A stretch of DNA of 64,000 nucleotides from Vibrio caribbeanicus ATCC BAA-2122 (GTDB taxonomy: Bacteria > Pseudomonadota > Gammaproteobacteria > Enterobacterales > Vibrionaceae), in contig NZ_AEIU01000081.1 in NCBI RefSeq assembly GCF_000165125.1, positions 1 to 64,000 of the forward strand, given 5' to 3'. The notes under the pieces were generated by a model. That model ran no database searches. It worked only from the letters and a program-made list of their open reading frames with translations, and was not told where the DNA came from. The first letter of the stretch is position 1; every line of letters starts with the position of its first letter. A program made the position numbers and the translations under genes. This document shows, piece after piece, positions 26,391 through 36,737 of the stretch.

Positions 26391-26406
26391 ACGCAACCGT
26401 TTATAT
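26391..26406 (+). promoter_or_regulatory. PurR-like operator before the purine permease
   Basis: ACGCAACCGTTTATAT matches the PurR consensus ANGCAANCGNTTNCNT at all fixed positions but one. It lies 22 bases before the permease ATG and 15 bases after a TATAAT (26370-26375), so repressor binding would block early transcription. Vibrio PurR control is inferred from the gammaproteobacterial consensus. Confidence 0.65.
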
Positions 26407-26428
26407 TTACCCTTTTTAGGACTCGAAC

Positions 26429-27718
26429 ATGCTCGAAAAATTATTCAAGCTCAGCGAAAATGGCACTAATGTCAGAACTGAAATTATTGCTGGTATTACG
26501 ACATTTTTGACAATGGCCTACATCATTTTTGTAAACCCAGCCATGTTAGCAGACGCTGGAATGGACAAAGGGGCGGTCTTTGTGGCGACCTGTCTTGCTG
26601 CAGCCATTGGATGCTTTATCATGGGCTTTGTTGCCAACTACCCGATAGCCTTGGCTCCAGGTATGGGGTTAAACGCCTTTTTTACTTATGGTGTTGTGTT
26701 AGGTATGGGACATACTTGGCAAGTGGCATTGGGCGCTGTGTTTGTATCAGGGCTGATCTTTATGGCTTTGAGTATCTTCAAAGTTCGTGAATGGGTGATC
26801 AATTCGATCCCAATGTCTCTGCGTACTGGGATTTCCGCTGGTATAGGGCTGTTTCTTGCCTTCATCGGTTTGCAAAATTCAGGCTTAGTGGTGGACAATC
26901 CGGCAACTTTGGTTGGACTTGGCAACATTACTGACTTAAAACCAGCGCTGGCAGCACTTGGTTTTTTTCTTACTATCGGTCTAGTTTATCGCGGCGTTCG
27001 CGGTGCGGTAATGATAGCAATTCTTGCCATTACAGCTTTGGGGCTATTGCTTGGTGACGTGCAGTGGGGAGGCGTGATGTCAGTTCCTCCGAGTATTGCA
27101 CCTACTTTTCTTGAGATGAACATCGCTGATGTGTTCCAAGTGGGCATGATATCTGTGGTATTTGCTTTCTTATTTGTTGACCTATTTGATACCGCTGGCA
27201 CATTAGTCGGCGTGGCATCCAAAGCTGGATTTATCAAAGAAGATGGTAAACTGCCACGCTTGAGTAAGGCGCTACTTGCGGATTCCACCGCGACATCTGT
27301 CGGTGCGGTACTAGGCACATCGAGCACGACCTCTTTTGTTGAATCTACAGCAGGCGTTGCGGCGGGTGGTCGTACGGGTTTGACTGCGGTTGTTGTCGGT
27401 ATTTTATTCCTTTTAGCCCTGTTTTTCTCTCCGTTGGCTGGTATGATCCCAGCGTATGCTACTGCAGGCGCACTTTTTTATGTTGCGATATTAATGATGT
27501 CGGGCTTAGTGAGCGTTGATTGGCGAGATCTCACTGAAGCAGCGCCAGTGGTGGTGACGTGTTTGCTTATGCCTTTGACCTATTCCATTGCGGAAGGTAT
27601 TGCGCTTGGTTTTATTTCTTACGCAGCAATAAAACTACTCAGTGGCCGAGGCCGTGAAGTATCAGTCAGTGTTTGGGTCTTATCTGCCATCTTTATTATT
27701 AAGTATCTGATCAGCTGA
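26429..27718 (+). CDS. NCS2 (AzgA/GhxP-like) purine permease
   Basis: Inner-membrane purine:proton symporter of 429 residues with about twelve to fourteen helices. AzgA-group features include the N-terminal FKLSENGTNVRTEIIAG, TFLTMAYIIFVNPAML, and the substrate-site segments FVDLFDTAGTLVGVA and LGTSSTTSFVESTAGVAAGG. The last pattern is typical of adenine/hypoxanthine/guanine permeases. A PurR-like box precedes it and gpt follows, so it probably feeds purine salvage. Exact specificity is not determined. Confidence 0.9.
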   Translation: MLEKLFKLSENGTNVRTEIIAGITTFLTMAYIIFVNPAMLADAGMDKGAVFVATCLAAAIGCFIMGFVANYPIALAPGMGLNAFFTYGVVLGMGHTWQVALGAVFVSGLIFMALSIFKVREWVINSIPMSLRTGISAGIGLFLAFIGLQNSGLVVDNPATLVGLGNITDLKPALAALGFFLTIGLVYRGVRGAVMIAILAITALGLLLGDVQWGGVMSVPPSIAPTFLEMNIADVFQVGMISVVFAFLFVDLFDTAGTLVGVASKAGFIKEDGKLPRLSKALLADSTATSVGAVLGTSSTTSFVESTAGVAAGGRTGLTAVVVGILFLLALFFSPLAGMIPAYATAGALFYVAILMMSGLVSVDWRDLTEAAPVVVTCLLMPLTYSIAEGIALGFISYAAIKLLSGRGREVSVSVWVLSAIFIIKYLIS

Positions 27719-27855
27719 TCCTTACTCTGCTGATGATAGTAAGTCATCAGCAGAGCTATTTTATAGAGTTTTTGTTTTTATTCGATTATCAGAGCATTGT
27801 GCGCGGAGGACCTTGGGTCGCCAAAGCGCGATGTCAAATTGTTTAGGTTATTTAC

Positions 27856-28320
27856 ATGAGTAAAAAATTTATTATTACTTGGGATCAAATGCATTCATAC
27901 TGCCGTGAGTTGGCTGAGATGCAGATGCCTGCAGAGCAATGGAAAGGAATTTGGGCGGTCAGCCGTGGTGGTTTGGTTCCTGGGGCGATTTTGGCTCGTG
28001 AACTTGGGATCCGTTATGTCGATACTATTTGTATCTCAAGTTACGACCATGATCACCAACGTGATATGAGCGTACTTAAAGCGCCAGAGGGCGACGGTGA
28101 AGGGTACTTGATCATTGAAGATTTGGTTGATAGTGGGGATACCGCGCGTCAACTTCGCTCGATGTATCCAAAAGCGAAACTGATCGCTGTTTGTGCAAAA
28201 CCTTCAGGCGTAGAGCTGCTTGATGACTACGTTGTCGATATTGCGCAAGATACTTGGATTGAGCAACCTTGGGATATGGCGATTCAATATATCGAGCCGA
28301 TTAACCGCAAACAAAAATAA
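27856..28320 (+). CDS. gpt: Xanthine-guanine phosphoribosyltransferase
   Basis: Salvage enzyme converting xanthine or guanine and PRPP to XMP or GMP; 154 residues, the usual length. The PRPP-binding motif is [16 protein letters not shown]. The N-terminal [18 protein letters not shown] and the C-terminal WIEQPWDM base-binding segment are also seen. It follows the purine permease on the same strand with its own 137-base leader. Confidence 0.95.
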   Translation: MSKKFIITWDQMHSYCRELAEMQMPAEQWKGIWAVSRGGLVPGAILARELGIRYVDTICISSYDHDHQRDMSVLKAPEGDGEGYLIIEDLVDSGDTARQLRSMYPKAKLIAVCAKPSGVELLDDYVVDIAQDTWIEQPWDMAIQYIEPINRKQK

Positions 28321-28350
28321 TTGCTTGCTTAGATAACAATTTGCCGATGA

Positions 28351-28380
28351 AAAATGGTCCTCTCTTGGGCCATTTTTTAT
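28351..28380 (+). terminator. Intrinsic terminator after gpt
   Basis: ATGGTCC / GGGCCAT pairs (one G-U) around a short loop, followed by TTTTTTAT, 31 bases after the gpt stop. Confidence 0.75.
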
Positions 28381-28567
28381 TATCATAGGTCAATACCCAA
28401 GTAAGCTCGTCTTTTGGTCGCTGATCACAGAGTCGATGTTATCGTAACTAATTTGAAAAGGACTTAGCTAAGTCGGGCTACCTTTTCTTTAAGCTCGCGG
28501 CCGAAACCATGCTGCGAGTTCGTCGTCTTTGGGTAGATCATTAACCGTCAACAAGAGAGTGACTCAC

Positions 28568-29815
28568 ATGTCTGAGGAAGTCAGCAAAAACCTGTCTGAA
28601 AATTTATTTATCAATCATAAACAGGCAAAAGAAACGTCCAACCTCATACGTTATCTCCCCACGAGTGAAGCGCTGTTGACCGAGAAAAAACAGAGCACGC
28701 CAGCGCACTGGTATCGAACCTTGCGCCGCGTTCAATGGGCATGGCAAGGCCTTGATCCGATTGATATCGACTCAGTGCTGGCAAAAATCGCAGCGTCAAC
28801 CCATTCCAGGACGGACGATCAATGGATTGATACTGTGATGGGCTATCACGGTGGCAATTGGGCTTATGAGTGGATTAAGCTTGGGATCAAATACCAGAAA
28901 AAGGCGCGTTCTAGTGATGGCGAACAAGCGGCGGATTCATTGTTCCATGCTTCTTTGTGCTTTAGTGTGGCAGGTTACCCTCACCTGAAAAACGACAACC
29001 TTGCCCTTCAGGCGCAGACATTAGCCAGTAATGCGTATCTTGAAGCAACGAAAAAAACGCAACACATCATCAAACGAATTGAAATCCCCTTTGAAAAGAA
29101 AGTCATCGTTGCTCATTTGCATTTAAAAACCACAGAGACGCCTCAGCCTGTGGTCCTAGTGAGCGCAGGACTAGATAGTTTGCAAACCGATTTGTGGCAT
29201 TTATACCGTGACCACTTGGCCGACAAAGGTCTGGCGATGCTGACTATTGACATGCCTGGTGTAGGGCACAATAGCCATTGGAATTTAACCGAAGACACGT
29301 CTCGTCTTCATCAAGCGGTTTTGAATGAGTTGTACAGCATCCCTTGGGTTGATCATCACAAAGTCGCTTTGATTGGCTTTCGTTTTGGCGGCAATGCCAT
29401 GGTACGCTTGTCATTTTTTGAACAAGACAAAATCAAAGCGTGCGTTGCTATGGGAGCGCCCATCCATGATTTATTCACCTCTCCCGAGAAACTCAAGAAT
29501 ATGCCCAAAATGTACTTGGATGTGCTGGCATCGCGTCTGGGAAAAAATGTGGTGGATATTCATAGTTTGGCTGGACAGATGATGGCCTGGTCTTTAAAAG
29601 TGCAAGGGCTACTCTCAAGTCGAAAAACTCGAGTGCCTATATTGGCGATGAGTATGGACAACGATCCTGTATCGCCGCACAGTGATAATCAGATGGTTGC
29701 GCTATTTAGCGATTATGGCAAGGCAAAGAAAATCAAAGCCAAAACAATTACAGAAGGGTATGAGCAATCCCTCGAATTAGCGATAAAGTGGATAGAAGAT
29801 GAGCTAAAAAGGTGA
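28568..29815 (+). CDS. frsA: Esterase FrsA
   Basis: Alpha/beta-hydrolase-like protein of 415 residues, close to the E. coli length. I chose the ATG at 28568 (MSEEVSKNLSENLF), as the longer frame adds 13 unrelated residues. Seen are QWAWQGLDPIDIDSVLAKIA, VVLVSAGLDSLQTDLWHL, TIDMPGVGHNSHWNLT and VALIGFRFGGNAMVRLSF. The nucleophile-elbow position reads GFRFGG rather than GxSxG. FrsA is a fermentation/respiration switch protein reported to bind PTS EIIA-Glc. It precedes crl, as in other Vibrio. Confidence 0.93.
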   Translation: MSEEVSKNLSENLFINHKQAKETSNLIRYLPTSEALLTEKKQSTPAHWYRTLRRVQWAWQGLDPIDIDSVLAKIAASTHSRTDDQWIDTVMGYHGGNWAYEWIKLGIKYQKKARSSDGEQAADSLFHASLCFSVAGYPHLKNDNLALQAQTLASNAYLEATKKTQHIIKRIEIPFEKKVIVAHLHLKTTETPQPVVLVSAGLDSLQTDLWHLYRDHLADKGLAMLTIDMPGVGHNSHWNLTEDTSRLHQAVLNELYSIPWVDHHKVALIGFRFGGNAMVRLSFFEQDKIKACVAMGAPIHDLFTSPEKLKNMPKMYLDVLASRLGKNVVDIHSLAGQMMAWSLKVQGLLSSRKTRVPILAMSMDNDPVSPHSDNQMVALFSDYGKAKKIKAKTITEGYEQSLELAIKWIEDELKR

Positions 29816-29916
29816 CTTTTTTGTTAATCCAGACAACAATTAAACTGTAAAGACCTACCCAAACTTTTCAGTCCCGTTTCTCAAAATTGAGAATAAAATG
29901 AATATGGAGATTCATT

Positions 29917-30312
29917 ATGTCTGAACAAACCAAGCAACCGACTCACTATCGTTTATTATCATCGCTTAAAGCGATTGGGCCTTATTTACGTGAGTCATTG
30001 AGCCAAGATGGCACGTATATTTTTGATTGTCTTTCCGTGTGTGTGAATGACAAAAAGTCACCAGAAGAAAGGGAGTTTTGGGGCTGGTGGCTGCAATTAG
30101 AGCAAACGGACCAATCTTTTGAAGCACGTTACAGCTCTGGACTGTATGACTCGGCTGGGGAATGGAAAGAAAAATCACTGCCGAAAAAAACCATCCAAGA
30201 TGTGACAAGAACCCAAGCGGTATTTCACGAAAAGCTGGTTAAGATGCTTGAGAAAGAGTTCGAAATTTCCGTTACCTTACACGAAGAATCGCATACGTTT
30301 GTAGAAGCCTGA
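29917..30312 (+). CDS. crl: Sigma factor-binding protein Crl
   Basis: A 131-residue protein that binds RpoS and promotes its assembly with core RNA polymerase. The family pattern is clear: HYRLLSSLKAIGPYLRE, CLSVCVNDKKSPEEREFWGW and WWLQLEQTDQSFEARYSSG. ATGGAGA gives a good RBS. It lies about 100 bases after frsA and ends at a strong terminator. Crl is restricted to certain gammaproteobacteria, supporting the Vibrionaceae call. Confidence 0.94.
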   Translation: MSEQTKQPTHYRLLSSLKAIGPYLRESLSQDGTYIFDCLSVCVNDKKSPEEREFWGWWLQLEQTDQSFEARYSSGLYDSAGEWKEKSLPKKTIQDVTRTQAVFHEKLVKMLEKEFEISVTLHEESHTFVEA

Positions 30313-30336
30313 AGGGGCTTTACCATTAAGTTGAAC

Positions 30337-30364
30337 AAAAAGGCGCTCACAGCGCCTTTTCTAC
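30337..30364 (+). terminator. Intrinsic terminator after crl
   Basis: AAAAAGGCGCT-CAC-AGCGCCTTTTCT forms a G+C-rich stem with flanking A and T runs, 25 bases after the crl stop. Confidence 0.85.
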
Positions 30365-30521
30365 TTGTGAAATTGTCTCGACATTGCTAAAACATGATTC
30401 TCTGTCTCGGTGATTATTTTGCTCACGACAACCTCGTGGTGAATAAGACTCAGTGACGTCAAAGGCTCGCCTTAGAGCGAGTCGGACCGGACATATCATG
30501 TATTTTTAAAGTAGTAGGGCA

Positions 30522-31655
30522 ATGGATAAAAAAAGCGCACAATCATTTCAATCCCAAACCGTAGTGGTTAAGCTGGGAACAAGCGTATTAACAGGTGGCA
30601 CACTTGCATTAGACAGAGCTCATATGGTCGAGCTCGCGCGCCAGTGTGCAGAGTTAAAAAAGCAGGGACATTCTGTGGTATTGGTTTCTTCTGGCGCGAT
30701 TGCTGCTGGTCGTGAACACCTTGCGTATCCAACCCTTCCCAACTCCATGGCAAGCAAACAACTGTTGGCGGCGGTGGGTCAAAGTCAGTTAATCCAGACT
30801 TGGGAGTCACTCTTTGCCCTCTATGGCATCAAAATTGGTCAGATGTTGCTTACCCGCGCCGACCTAGAAGACAGAGAACGCTTTCTCAATGCGCGTGATA
30901 CCATTCAAGCGCTGATTAAGCACGATATTATTCCGGTCGTGAATGAAAATGACGCCGTTGCCACCAGTGAAATCAAAGTGGGTGACAACGACAATCTCTC
31001 TGCGCTAGTAGGGATTTTATGTTCTGCTGATAAATTATTGCTGCTTACCGATCAAAAAGGTCTTTTCACCGCCGATCCAAGAAAAGATCCTAATGCAGAG
31101 CTTATCACTGAAGTCAAAACCATCGATGATACGCTGAGAAATATCGCAGGAGGGAGCGGAACAGCGCTCGGCACTGGTGGTATGGCGACCAAGCTTCAGG
31201 CAGCAGATATTGCCAGAAGAGCAGGCATTGAAGTGATGATTGCAGCGGGGAGCTCGGCCAATGTGATTTTTGATGCATTGAGCGACACACCGCAAGGCAC
31301 TCGTTTCTTGCCAAGCGAAGAAGCGCTTGAGCATAGAAAACGTTGGATTTTAGCGGGCCCAAGTACCTCTGGCGATATCATTATCGACCAAGGCGCTGTC
31401 ACAGCTGTGTTGAAAGGTGGGAGCAGTTTACTGGCAAAAGGCGTGGTCAAAGTCAGTGGTGAATTTGCTCGCGGCGAAGTGGTGTGCGTTAAAGGCGTTA
31501 ATAATAAAGTCTGCGCACGAGGCATTGCCAGCTATTCAAGTAAAGATATGGCTCAGATTGTTGGCAAGCACAGCAAAGACATTGTTAAAATCTTAGGTTA
31601 CGATTACGGCACTGAAGTGATTCACCGAGATGACATGGTCATAATCCATGAGTAA
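30522..31655 (+). CDS. proB: Glutamate 5-kinase
   Basis: First enzyme of proline synthesis; 377 residues. The amino-acid kinase domain (1-260) has [33 protein letters not shown] and [21 protein letters not shown]-terminal PUA domain begins near [17 protein letters not shown]. Feedback inhibition by proline acts through the kinase domain in this family. The 3' end overlaps proA by eight bases. Confidence 0.96.
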   Translation: MDKKSAQSFQSQTVVVKLGTSVLTGGTLALDRAHMVELARQCAELKKQGHSVVLVSSGAIAAGREHLAYPTLPNSMASKQLLAAVGQSQLIQTWESLFALYGIKIGQMLLTRADLEDRERFLNARDTIQALIKHDIIPVVNENDAVATSEIKVGDNDNLSALVGILCSADKLLLLTDQKGLFTADPRKDPNAELITEVKTIDDTLRNIAGGSGTALGTGGMATKLQAADIARRAGIEVMIAAGSSANVIFDALSDTPQGTRFLPSEEALEHRKRWILAGPSTSGDIIIDQGAVTAVLKGGSSLLAKGVVKVSGEFARGEVVCVKGVNNKVCARGIASYSSKDMAQIVGKHSKDIVKILGYDYGTEVIHRDDMVIIHE

Positions 31656-32916
31656 GGAAGTAAAATTGGAACTAATTTCGATGGGAAAAGCGGCCAAGCA
31701 GGCGGCTTTTCAACTAGCCACCACATCGACGGCTAAAAAAAACGAAGCACTGGCTATCATTGCTGATGAGCTTGAAGCCAAAGCAGACGTGATCTTAGCG
31801 GCCAATGCGAAAGACATCGCGAAAGGCCGTGAGTCAGGCATGTCAGAGGCTCTACTGGATAGACTATTACTCAATCCAGAGCGTTTGCAAAATATTGCTG
31901 GTGACGTCAGAAATGTCATAAAGCTCAACGATCCCATTGGCAGTGAACTTGAGAGTAAGGTGCTTGAAAATGGCCTATCGTTAGCGAAGCGCCGTGTACC
32001 GCTTGGCGTGGTTGGGGTTATCTACGAAGCGCGCCCAAATGTGACTATCGATATTGCGGCTTTGTGCCTTAAAACCGGCAACGCCAGTATCTTACGTGGT
32101 GGCAGCGAAACCTTCTTCTCCAATATTGAGTTGGTCAAAGTGATTCAATCGGCATTAGAAAAAGCCGGTTTGCCAGCGGAGTCTGTCCAGTACATCGACA
32201 AACCCGATCGTGAATTGGTATCGCAACTGCTCAAATTAGATGAGTACGTTGATATGATCATTCCACGCGGCGGCGCAGGCTTGCACAAAATGTGTAAAGA
32301 AAACAGCTCAATTCCGGTCATCATCGGTGGATTTGGTATCAGCCATGTCTTCGTTGATGAAAGCGCTGATCTTGAAAAATCGGTTCAAGTGGTGGCGAAT
32401 GCGAAGCTGCAACGTCCATCGGCGTGTAATGCACTTGATACGTTATTGGTTCACGAGCGTGTTGCTGAGCCGTTTTTGGCGATGTTGGCCGAGTTACTCA
32501 AAGACAAGATTACCTATGTAGTTGAATCTGCTACCTGTGAAAAAATGCCGAAGGTGCCTAACATGCGTTTGGCGCAAGATGGGGACTTTGATACTGAGTG
32601 GTTGAGCTATACCTTAGGGGTTAAATCGGTGGCGAGCACTGCTGAGGCGATTGAACATATGCGTGAGCACAATGCCAGTCATTCCGATGCGATTATGACC
32701 AATAGCATTGAAAATGCGGAGCTATTTATTAACTCGGTTGACTCTGCGGCTGTGTATGTCAATGCCTCGACGCGCTTTACCGATGGGGCACAGTTTGGCC
32801 TTGGCGCTGAAGTTGCTGTCTCAACACAAAAGCTTCATGCAAGAGGCCCTATGGGTCTTGAAGAGCTCACCAGCTACAAATGGATTGGCAAGGCAAATTA
32901 TTTGTCTCGTCCTTAA
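31648..32916 (+). CDS. proA: Gamma-glutamyl phosphate reductase
   Basis: NADPH-dependent second step of proline synthesis, 422 residues. The aldehyde-dehydrogenase-like fold includes [34 protein letters not shown], and the active-site Cys in [14 protein letters not shown]. The C-terminal [20 protein letters not shown] is typical. It is translationally coupled to proB and ends in a terminator. Confidence 0.96.
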   Translation: MSKEVKLELISMGKAAKQAAFQLATTSTAKKNEALAIIADELEAKADVILAANAKDIAKGRESGMSEALLDRLLLNPERLQNIAGDVRNVIKLNDPIGSELESKVLENGLSLAKRRVPLGVVGVIYEARPNVTIDIAALCLKTGNASILRGGSETFFSNIELVKVIQSALEKAGLPAESVQYIDKPDRELVSQLLKLDEYVDMIIPRGGAGLHKMCKENSSIPVIIGGFGISHVFVDESADLEKSVQVVANAKLQRPSACNALDTLLVHERVAEPFLAMLAELLKDKITYVVESATCEKMPKVPNMRLAQDGDFDTEWLSYTLGVKSVASTAEAIEHMREHNASHSDAIMTNSIENAELFINSVDSAAVYVNASTRFTDGAQFGLGAEVAVSTQKLHARGPMGLEELTSYKWIGKANYLSRP

Positions 32917-32939
32917 GTTTTGCAAAACAATCATGATAG

Positions 32940-32964
32940 AAAAGGGGCGATATGCCCCTTTTTC
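32940..32964 (+). terminator. Intrinsic terminator after proBA
   Basis: AAAAGGGGC-GATAT-GCCCCTTTTTC follows the proA stop by 24 bases. Confidence 0.85.
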
Positions 32965-33018
32965 TTTCCATAAATCAAGGGAATCCGTTAGACTACAATT
33001 CTCATATATGGAGGTGAT

Positions 33019-33468
33019 ATGCATTGTCCTTTTTGCTCTGAGAATGACACAAAAGTCATTGACTCGCGTTTGGTTGCCGACGGACACCAAGTCAGGCGTC
33101 GTCGTCAGTGTTTAGCTTGTAGTGAGCGCTTCACTACCTTTGAAAGCGCAGAACTTGTCATGCCGAAAGTCGTTAAGTCGAACGGCAATCGAGAGCCGTT
33201 TGATGAAGACAAAATGGTCGGAGGCTTGCAAAGAGCGTTAGAAAAAAGACCAGTAAGCGCGGATTCTGTCGATGTGGCGATCAGCATGATTAAATCTCGT
33301 CTGCGTGCAACCGGTGAGCGAGAAGTACCAAGTGACATGATTGGCAATCTTGTGATGGAGCAACTTAAAGATCTCGATAAAGTTGCCTACATTCGTTTTG
33401 CCTCTGTTTATCGAAGCTTTGAAGACATCAAAGAGTTCGGTGAAGAAATTGCCAAACTAGAAGATTAA
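33019..33468 (+). CDS. nrdR: Transcriptional repressor NrdR
   Basis: A 149-residue regulator of ribonucleotide reductase genes. The N-terminal zinc ribbon has CPFC...CLAC with the basic stretch RRRRQ between. An ATP-cone domain follows ([20 protein letters not shown] and onward), which senses ATP/dATP. AGGTGA precedes the start. It leads the ribD-ribE-ribBX group with 17 bases to ribD. Confidence 0.96.
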   Translation: MHCPFCSENDTKVIDSRLVADGHQVRRRRQCLACSERFTTFESAELVMPKVVKSNGNREPFDEDKMVGGLQRALEKRPVSADSVDVAISMIKSRLRATGEREVPSDMIGNLVMEQLKDLDKVAYIRFASVYRSFEDIKEFGEEIAKLED

Positions 33469-33485
33469 TTGATCAAGGTTTTCGG

Positions 33486-34583
33486 ATGTTCACCATAGAA
33501 GATCATACCCATATGTCTCGCGCTCTCAAGCTCGCTGAACTTGGGAAGTACACCACAGCCCCAAACCCCAGAGTGGGCTGTGTTATCGTTAAAGACGGCT
33601 TGGTGGTCGGTGAAGGCTTTCACTATCGCGCTGGCGAGCCTCATGCAGAGGTTCATGCGCTGCAAGCGGCCAAAGAGCGCGCTATTGGGGCGACGGTGTA
33701 TGTCACCCTTGAGCCTTGCTCTCACTATGGGCGCACTCCTCCATGCGCAGAAGCCTTGATAAAAGCCAAAGTAGGGCGCGTTGTGTGCGCCATGCAAGAT
33801 CCGAATACTTTGGTGTCTGGGCGAGGCATCCAAATGCTGCGCAGCGCAGGTATTGAGGTTGATGTCGGTTTGCTTGAACAAGATGCGCTTGATCTCAATC
33901 GCGCTTTTATCAAAACCATGCGTAGTGGCTTACCCTTTGTTCAGCTCAAACTGGCTGGCAGCCTTGATGGGCAAACCGCGTTAAAAAATGGTCAAAGCCA
34001 GTGGATCACCTCAAGTCAAGCTCGCCAAGATGTGCAAGCATTCAGAGCGCAAAGCGGCGCCATATTATCCACCAGTAAAACCGTGATAGAAGACAATGCA
34101 TCACTGACGGTGCGCTGGTCAGAACTTCCAGCCAGCATTCAAGCGATTTACCCTGAAAAGGCGCTGCGCCAACCTCCACGTGTCATTCTTGATCGCAAGC
34201 AAACATTGACCTCTGATCTGAGATTCTTTCAATCACAGAGTGAGTCGATTATCATTGCACCCAGTAATGAGCATTTTGATGAGCTCGATTGGTCTAAACA
34301 ACTTGAATTGTTACCGATCTTCAAAACTTTAGCCAAAACTTACAGCATTAATCATTTGTGGGTTGAAGCGGGCGCAACCTTATCTCGCAGCTTGATCCGT
34401 GAAGGTTTGGTTGATGAACTCATTCTCTATATTGCACCTAAACTTATGGGGAATGATGGCCGAGGGCTGCTGGGTGATTTAGGCTTAACCAGCTTAGAGC
34501 AAGCCATTGACCTTGATATTAAAGAGGTCAGAATGGTCGGTAAAGATTTGCGTATAATCGCTAACCCTATTAGTAAAGAATAG
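33486..34583 (+). CDS. ribD: Bifunctional riboflavin deaminase/reductase
   Basis: A 365-residue enzyme catalysing the second and third steps from GTP to riboflavin. The deaminase domain (1-145) has the zinc motifs PHAEVHALQ and EPCSHYGRTPPCAEAL. The reductase domain (about 150-365) starts LPFVQLKLAGSLDGQTAL and includes LWVEAGATLSRSLI. Length and domain order are normal. It is followed by ribE after 5 bases. Confidence 0.96.
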   Translation: MFTIEDHTHMSRALKLAELGKYTTAPNPRVGCVIVKDGLVVGEGFHYRAGEPHAEVHALQAAKERAIGATVYVTLEPCSHYGRTPPCAEALIKAKVGRVVCAMQDPNTLVSGRGIQMLRSAGIEVDVGLLEQDALDLNRAFIKTMRSGLPFVQLKLAGSLDGQTALKNGQSQWITSSQARQDVQAFRAQSGAILSTSKTVIEDNASLTVRWSELPASIQAIYPEKALRQPPRVILDRKQTLTSDLRFFQSQSESIIIAPSNEHFDELDWSKQLELLPIFKTLAKTYSINHLWVEAGATLSRSLIREGLVDELILYIAPKLMGNDGRGLLGDLGLTSLEQAIDLDIKEVRMVGKDLRIIANPISKE

Positions 34584-34588
34584 TAATC

Positions 34589-35239
34589 ATGTTTACAGGT
34601 ATTATTGAAGCCGTCGGAACCCTGACTGAATTGACCCCCAAAGGGGAGGACGTCAGTGTCACGATTGATGTTGGCAAACTCGACATGTCAGATGTGAAAC
34701 TGGGCGATAGCATCGCTGCCAATGGCGTGTGTTTGACCGTGGTGAACTTCACTCAGTCGAGTTACAGTGCCGATCTCTCACTGGAAACACTGCGTAAAAC
34801 TGGTTTTAATCAGTATCAAATAGGTCGCAAGCTGAATTTAGAAAAAGCCATGTTGCCCACCACACGCTTTGGTGGTCACATTGTTTCGGGTCACGTGGAT
34901 GCCGTTGGGGAAATCACCGAGCGGATCAGCGTTGGACGCGCTTGGGAGTTTTGGGTCTCTGTGCCTGCGGATCTGACTCGCTATATCGCTGAGAAAGGTT
35001 CAATAACCGTGGATGGCGTCAGCTTAACGGTGAATGCACTGCGCAAAGATGCGTTTAAGCTCACCATAGTGCCCCATACCAGTAAAGAAACCACCATCGC
35101 CTCGTTTGAAGTTGGGCAAGCGGTCAATTTAGAGGTTGATATCCTAGCAAGGTACATGGAGCGTCTATTAACAGGGCGTCAGTCAGAGCCATCTTCTGGG
35201 TTGACGATGGAATTCTTGCAGCAAAATGGCTTTGCCTAA
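34589..35239 (+). CDS. ribE: Riboflavin synthase alpha chain
   Basis: Condenses two lumazines to riboflavin; 216 residues. Two tandem lumazine-binding repeats are visible: MFTGIIEAVGTL...GDSIAANGVCLTV and FGGHIVSGHVDAVG...GSITVDGVSLTV. It sits between ribD and ribBX in the riboflavin operon. Confidence 0.96.
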   Translation: MFTGIIEAVGTLTELTPKGEDVSVTIDVGKLDMSDVKLGDSIAANGVCLTVVNFTQSSYSADLSLETLRKTGFNQYQIGRKLNLEKAMLPTTRFGGHIVSGHVDAVGEITERISVGRAWEFWVSVPADLTRYIAEKGSITVDGVSLTVNALRKDAFKLTIVPHTSKETTIASFEVGQAVNLEVDILARYMERLLTGRQSEPSSGLTMEFLQQNGFA

Positions 35240-35293
35240 CTTTTTATATTGCACTTTGAGTCAGTCAAAAAATTAAATCACAGGACAATTACA

Positions 35294-36403
35294 ATGCCGA
35301 TCAGTACCCCCCAAGAAATAATCGAAGATATCCGCCTAGGAAAAATGGTCATTCTTATGGATGACGAAGATCGTGAAAATGAGGGCGATCTGATCATGGC
35401 GGCCGAAAAGGTAACGCCTGAGGCAATCAATTTTATGGCAACTCATGGCCGTGGTTTAATTTGTTTAACCATGACTAAAGACCGTTGTGAGCGCTTAGGC
35501 CTGCCTCCTATGGTTCAAGACAACAACGCGCAATATACCACTAACTTTACTGTTTCAATTGAAGCAGCAGAAGGGGTGACCACCGGGATTTCAGCGGCTG
35601 ATCGCTCTCGCACAGTCCAAGCGGCCGTTGCGCCGCAAGCCAAAGCGGCAGATTTGGTTCAACCTGGGCATATTTTCCCGCTCGCAGCGCAAGACGGCGG
35701 CGTTTTGACTCGCGCTGGGCATACCGAAGCGGGCTGTGATTTAGCGCGTCTTGCCGGGCTTGAGCCGTCTGGCGTGATTGTTGAGATCTTAAAAGACGAT
35801 GGCAGCATGGCCCGTCGCCCAGACCTTGAGATTTTCTCAGAGAAACACGGCGTTAAACTTGGCACCATTGCCGATTTGATTGAGTATCGCAATAACACCG
35901 AAACCACCATAGAGCGCGTTGCTCAGTGTATGCTGCCAACGGAATTTGGTGAATTTGAGCTGGTGACCTTCCGCGATACTATAGATAACCAAATCCACTA
36001 TGCCCTGTGCAAAGGTGACATCAAAGAGCAAGCGCCACTGGTGCGCGTTCACCTGCAAGATACCTTTACTGACCTCTTGTATAGCGACCGAAATGCAGAG
36101 CGTAGCTGGACGCTATCAGCGGCAATGAAGCGTATCGGTGAAGATGGCGGCGTATTGGTGATCCTTGGTAACGAGGAGTCCACTGAGCTTCTGATCCACC
36201 GAGTGAAAATGTTTGAAGCGCAAGATAAAGGCAACGCACCAACGCTTGCTAAAAAGCAAGGCACCTCAAGACGGGTAGGGGTTGGCTCTCAAATTCTTGC
36301 TGATCTTGGCGTTAGTGATATGCGTTTGCTCTCATCAACCAATAAGAAATACCACGCTCTAGGCGGTTTTGGCCTGAATGTGGTTGAGTACGTTTGTGAG
36401 TAA
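35294..36403 (+). CDS. ribBX: DHBP synthase with degenerate GTP cyclohydrolase II-like domain (RibBX)
   Basis: A 369-residue fusion from the ATG at 35294 (AGGACA upstream); a TTG at 35249 is less likely. The N-terminal half is RibB, converting ribulose 5-phosphate to the lumazine precursor, with [26 protein letters not shown] and [19 protein letters not shown]. The C-terminal half aligns with GTP cyclohydrolase II, but the position [19 protein letters not shown] lacks the C-x10-C-x-C zinc ligands. It should therefore be inactive as RibA, matching proteins described as RibBX. A separate active RibA is expected elsewhere in the genome. Confidence 0.9.
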   Translation: MPISTPQEIIEDIRLGKMVILMDDEDRENEGDLIMAAEKVTPEAINFMATHGRGLICLTMTKDRCERLGLPPMVQDNNAQYTTNFTVSIEAAEGVTTGISAADRSRTVQAAVAPQAKAADLVQPGHIFPLAAQDGGVLTRAGHTEAGCDLARLAGLEPSGVIVEILKDDGSMARRPDLEIFSEKHGVKLGTIADLIEYRNNTETTIERVAQCMLPTEFGEFELVTFRDTIDNQIHYALCKGDIKEQAPLVRVHLQDTFTDLLYSDRNAERSWTLSAAMKRIGEDGGVLVILGNEESTELLIHRVKMFEAQDKGNAPTLAKKQGTSRRVGVGSQILADLGVSDMRLLSSTNKKYHALGGFGLNVVEYVCE

Positions 36404-36424
36404 ATGGGTTAGATGATGGTTTAG

Positions 36425-36451
36425 AAAAAGGCTCCGGGTGGGGCCTTTTTT
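36425..36451 (+). terminator. Intrinsic terminator after ribBX
   Basis: AAAAAGGCTCC-GGGT-GGGGCCTTTTTT pairs well and ends in six T. It marks the end of the nrdR-rib operon and the left edge of the accessory segment. The 285 bases from here to 36737 show nothing recognisable. Confidence 0.8.
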
Positions 36452-36737
36452 GGTTTTGGGGGACAGAATTGAAGTGCGAGGTGCTGATTGTGAGGGTTTT
36501 GGCCATTTCTGTGTTGCAATTTCTTATGAATGCCGGATATTTGGATAAATTTAGTTAGGGCAAAATAAAAGACCTGCCCCCGAGCATGTTCCCTTGCCTG
36601 CTAGCAGTTCCACACCAAGAAAAGATAACGCTAAAAACGAGTAACGCTCATCGTTTAAAGGTGATGAACTTTGTTACGATAAACTGATCATCCCCATCAG
36701 CTATGTTGATAGTTTTTTTATGTTTGGCCTCAACTGC

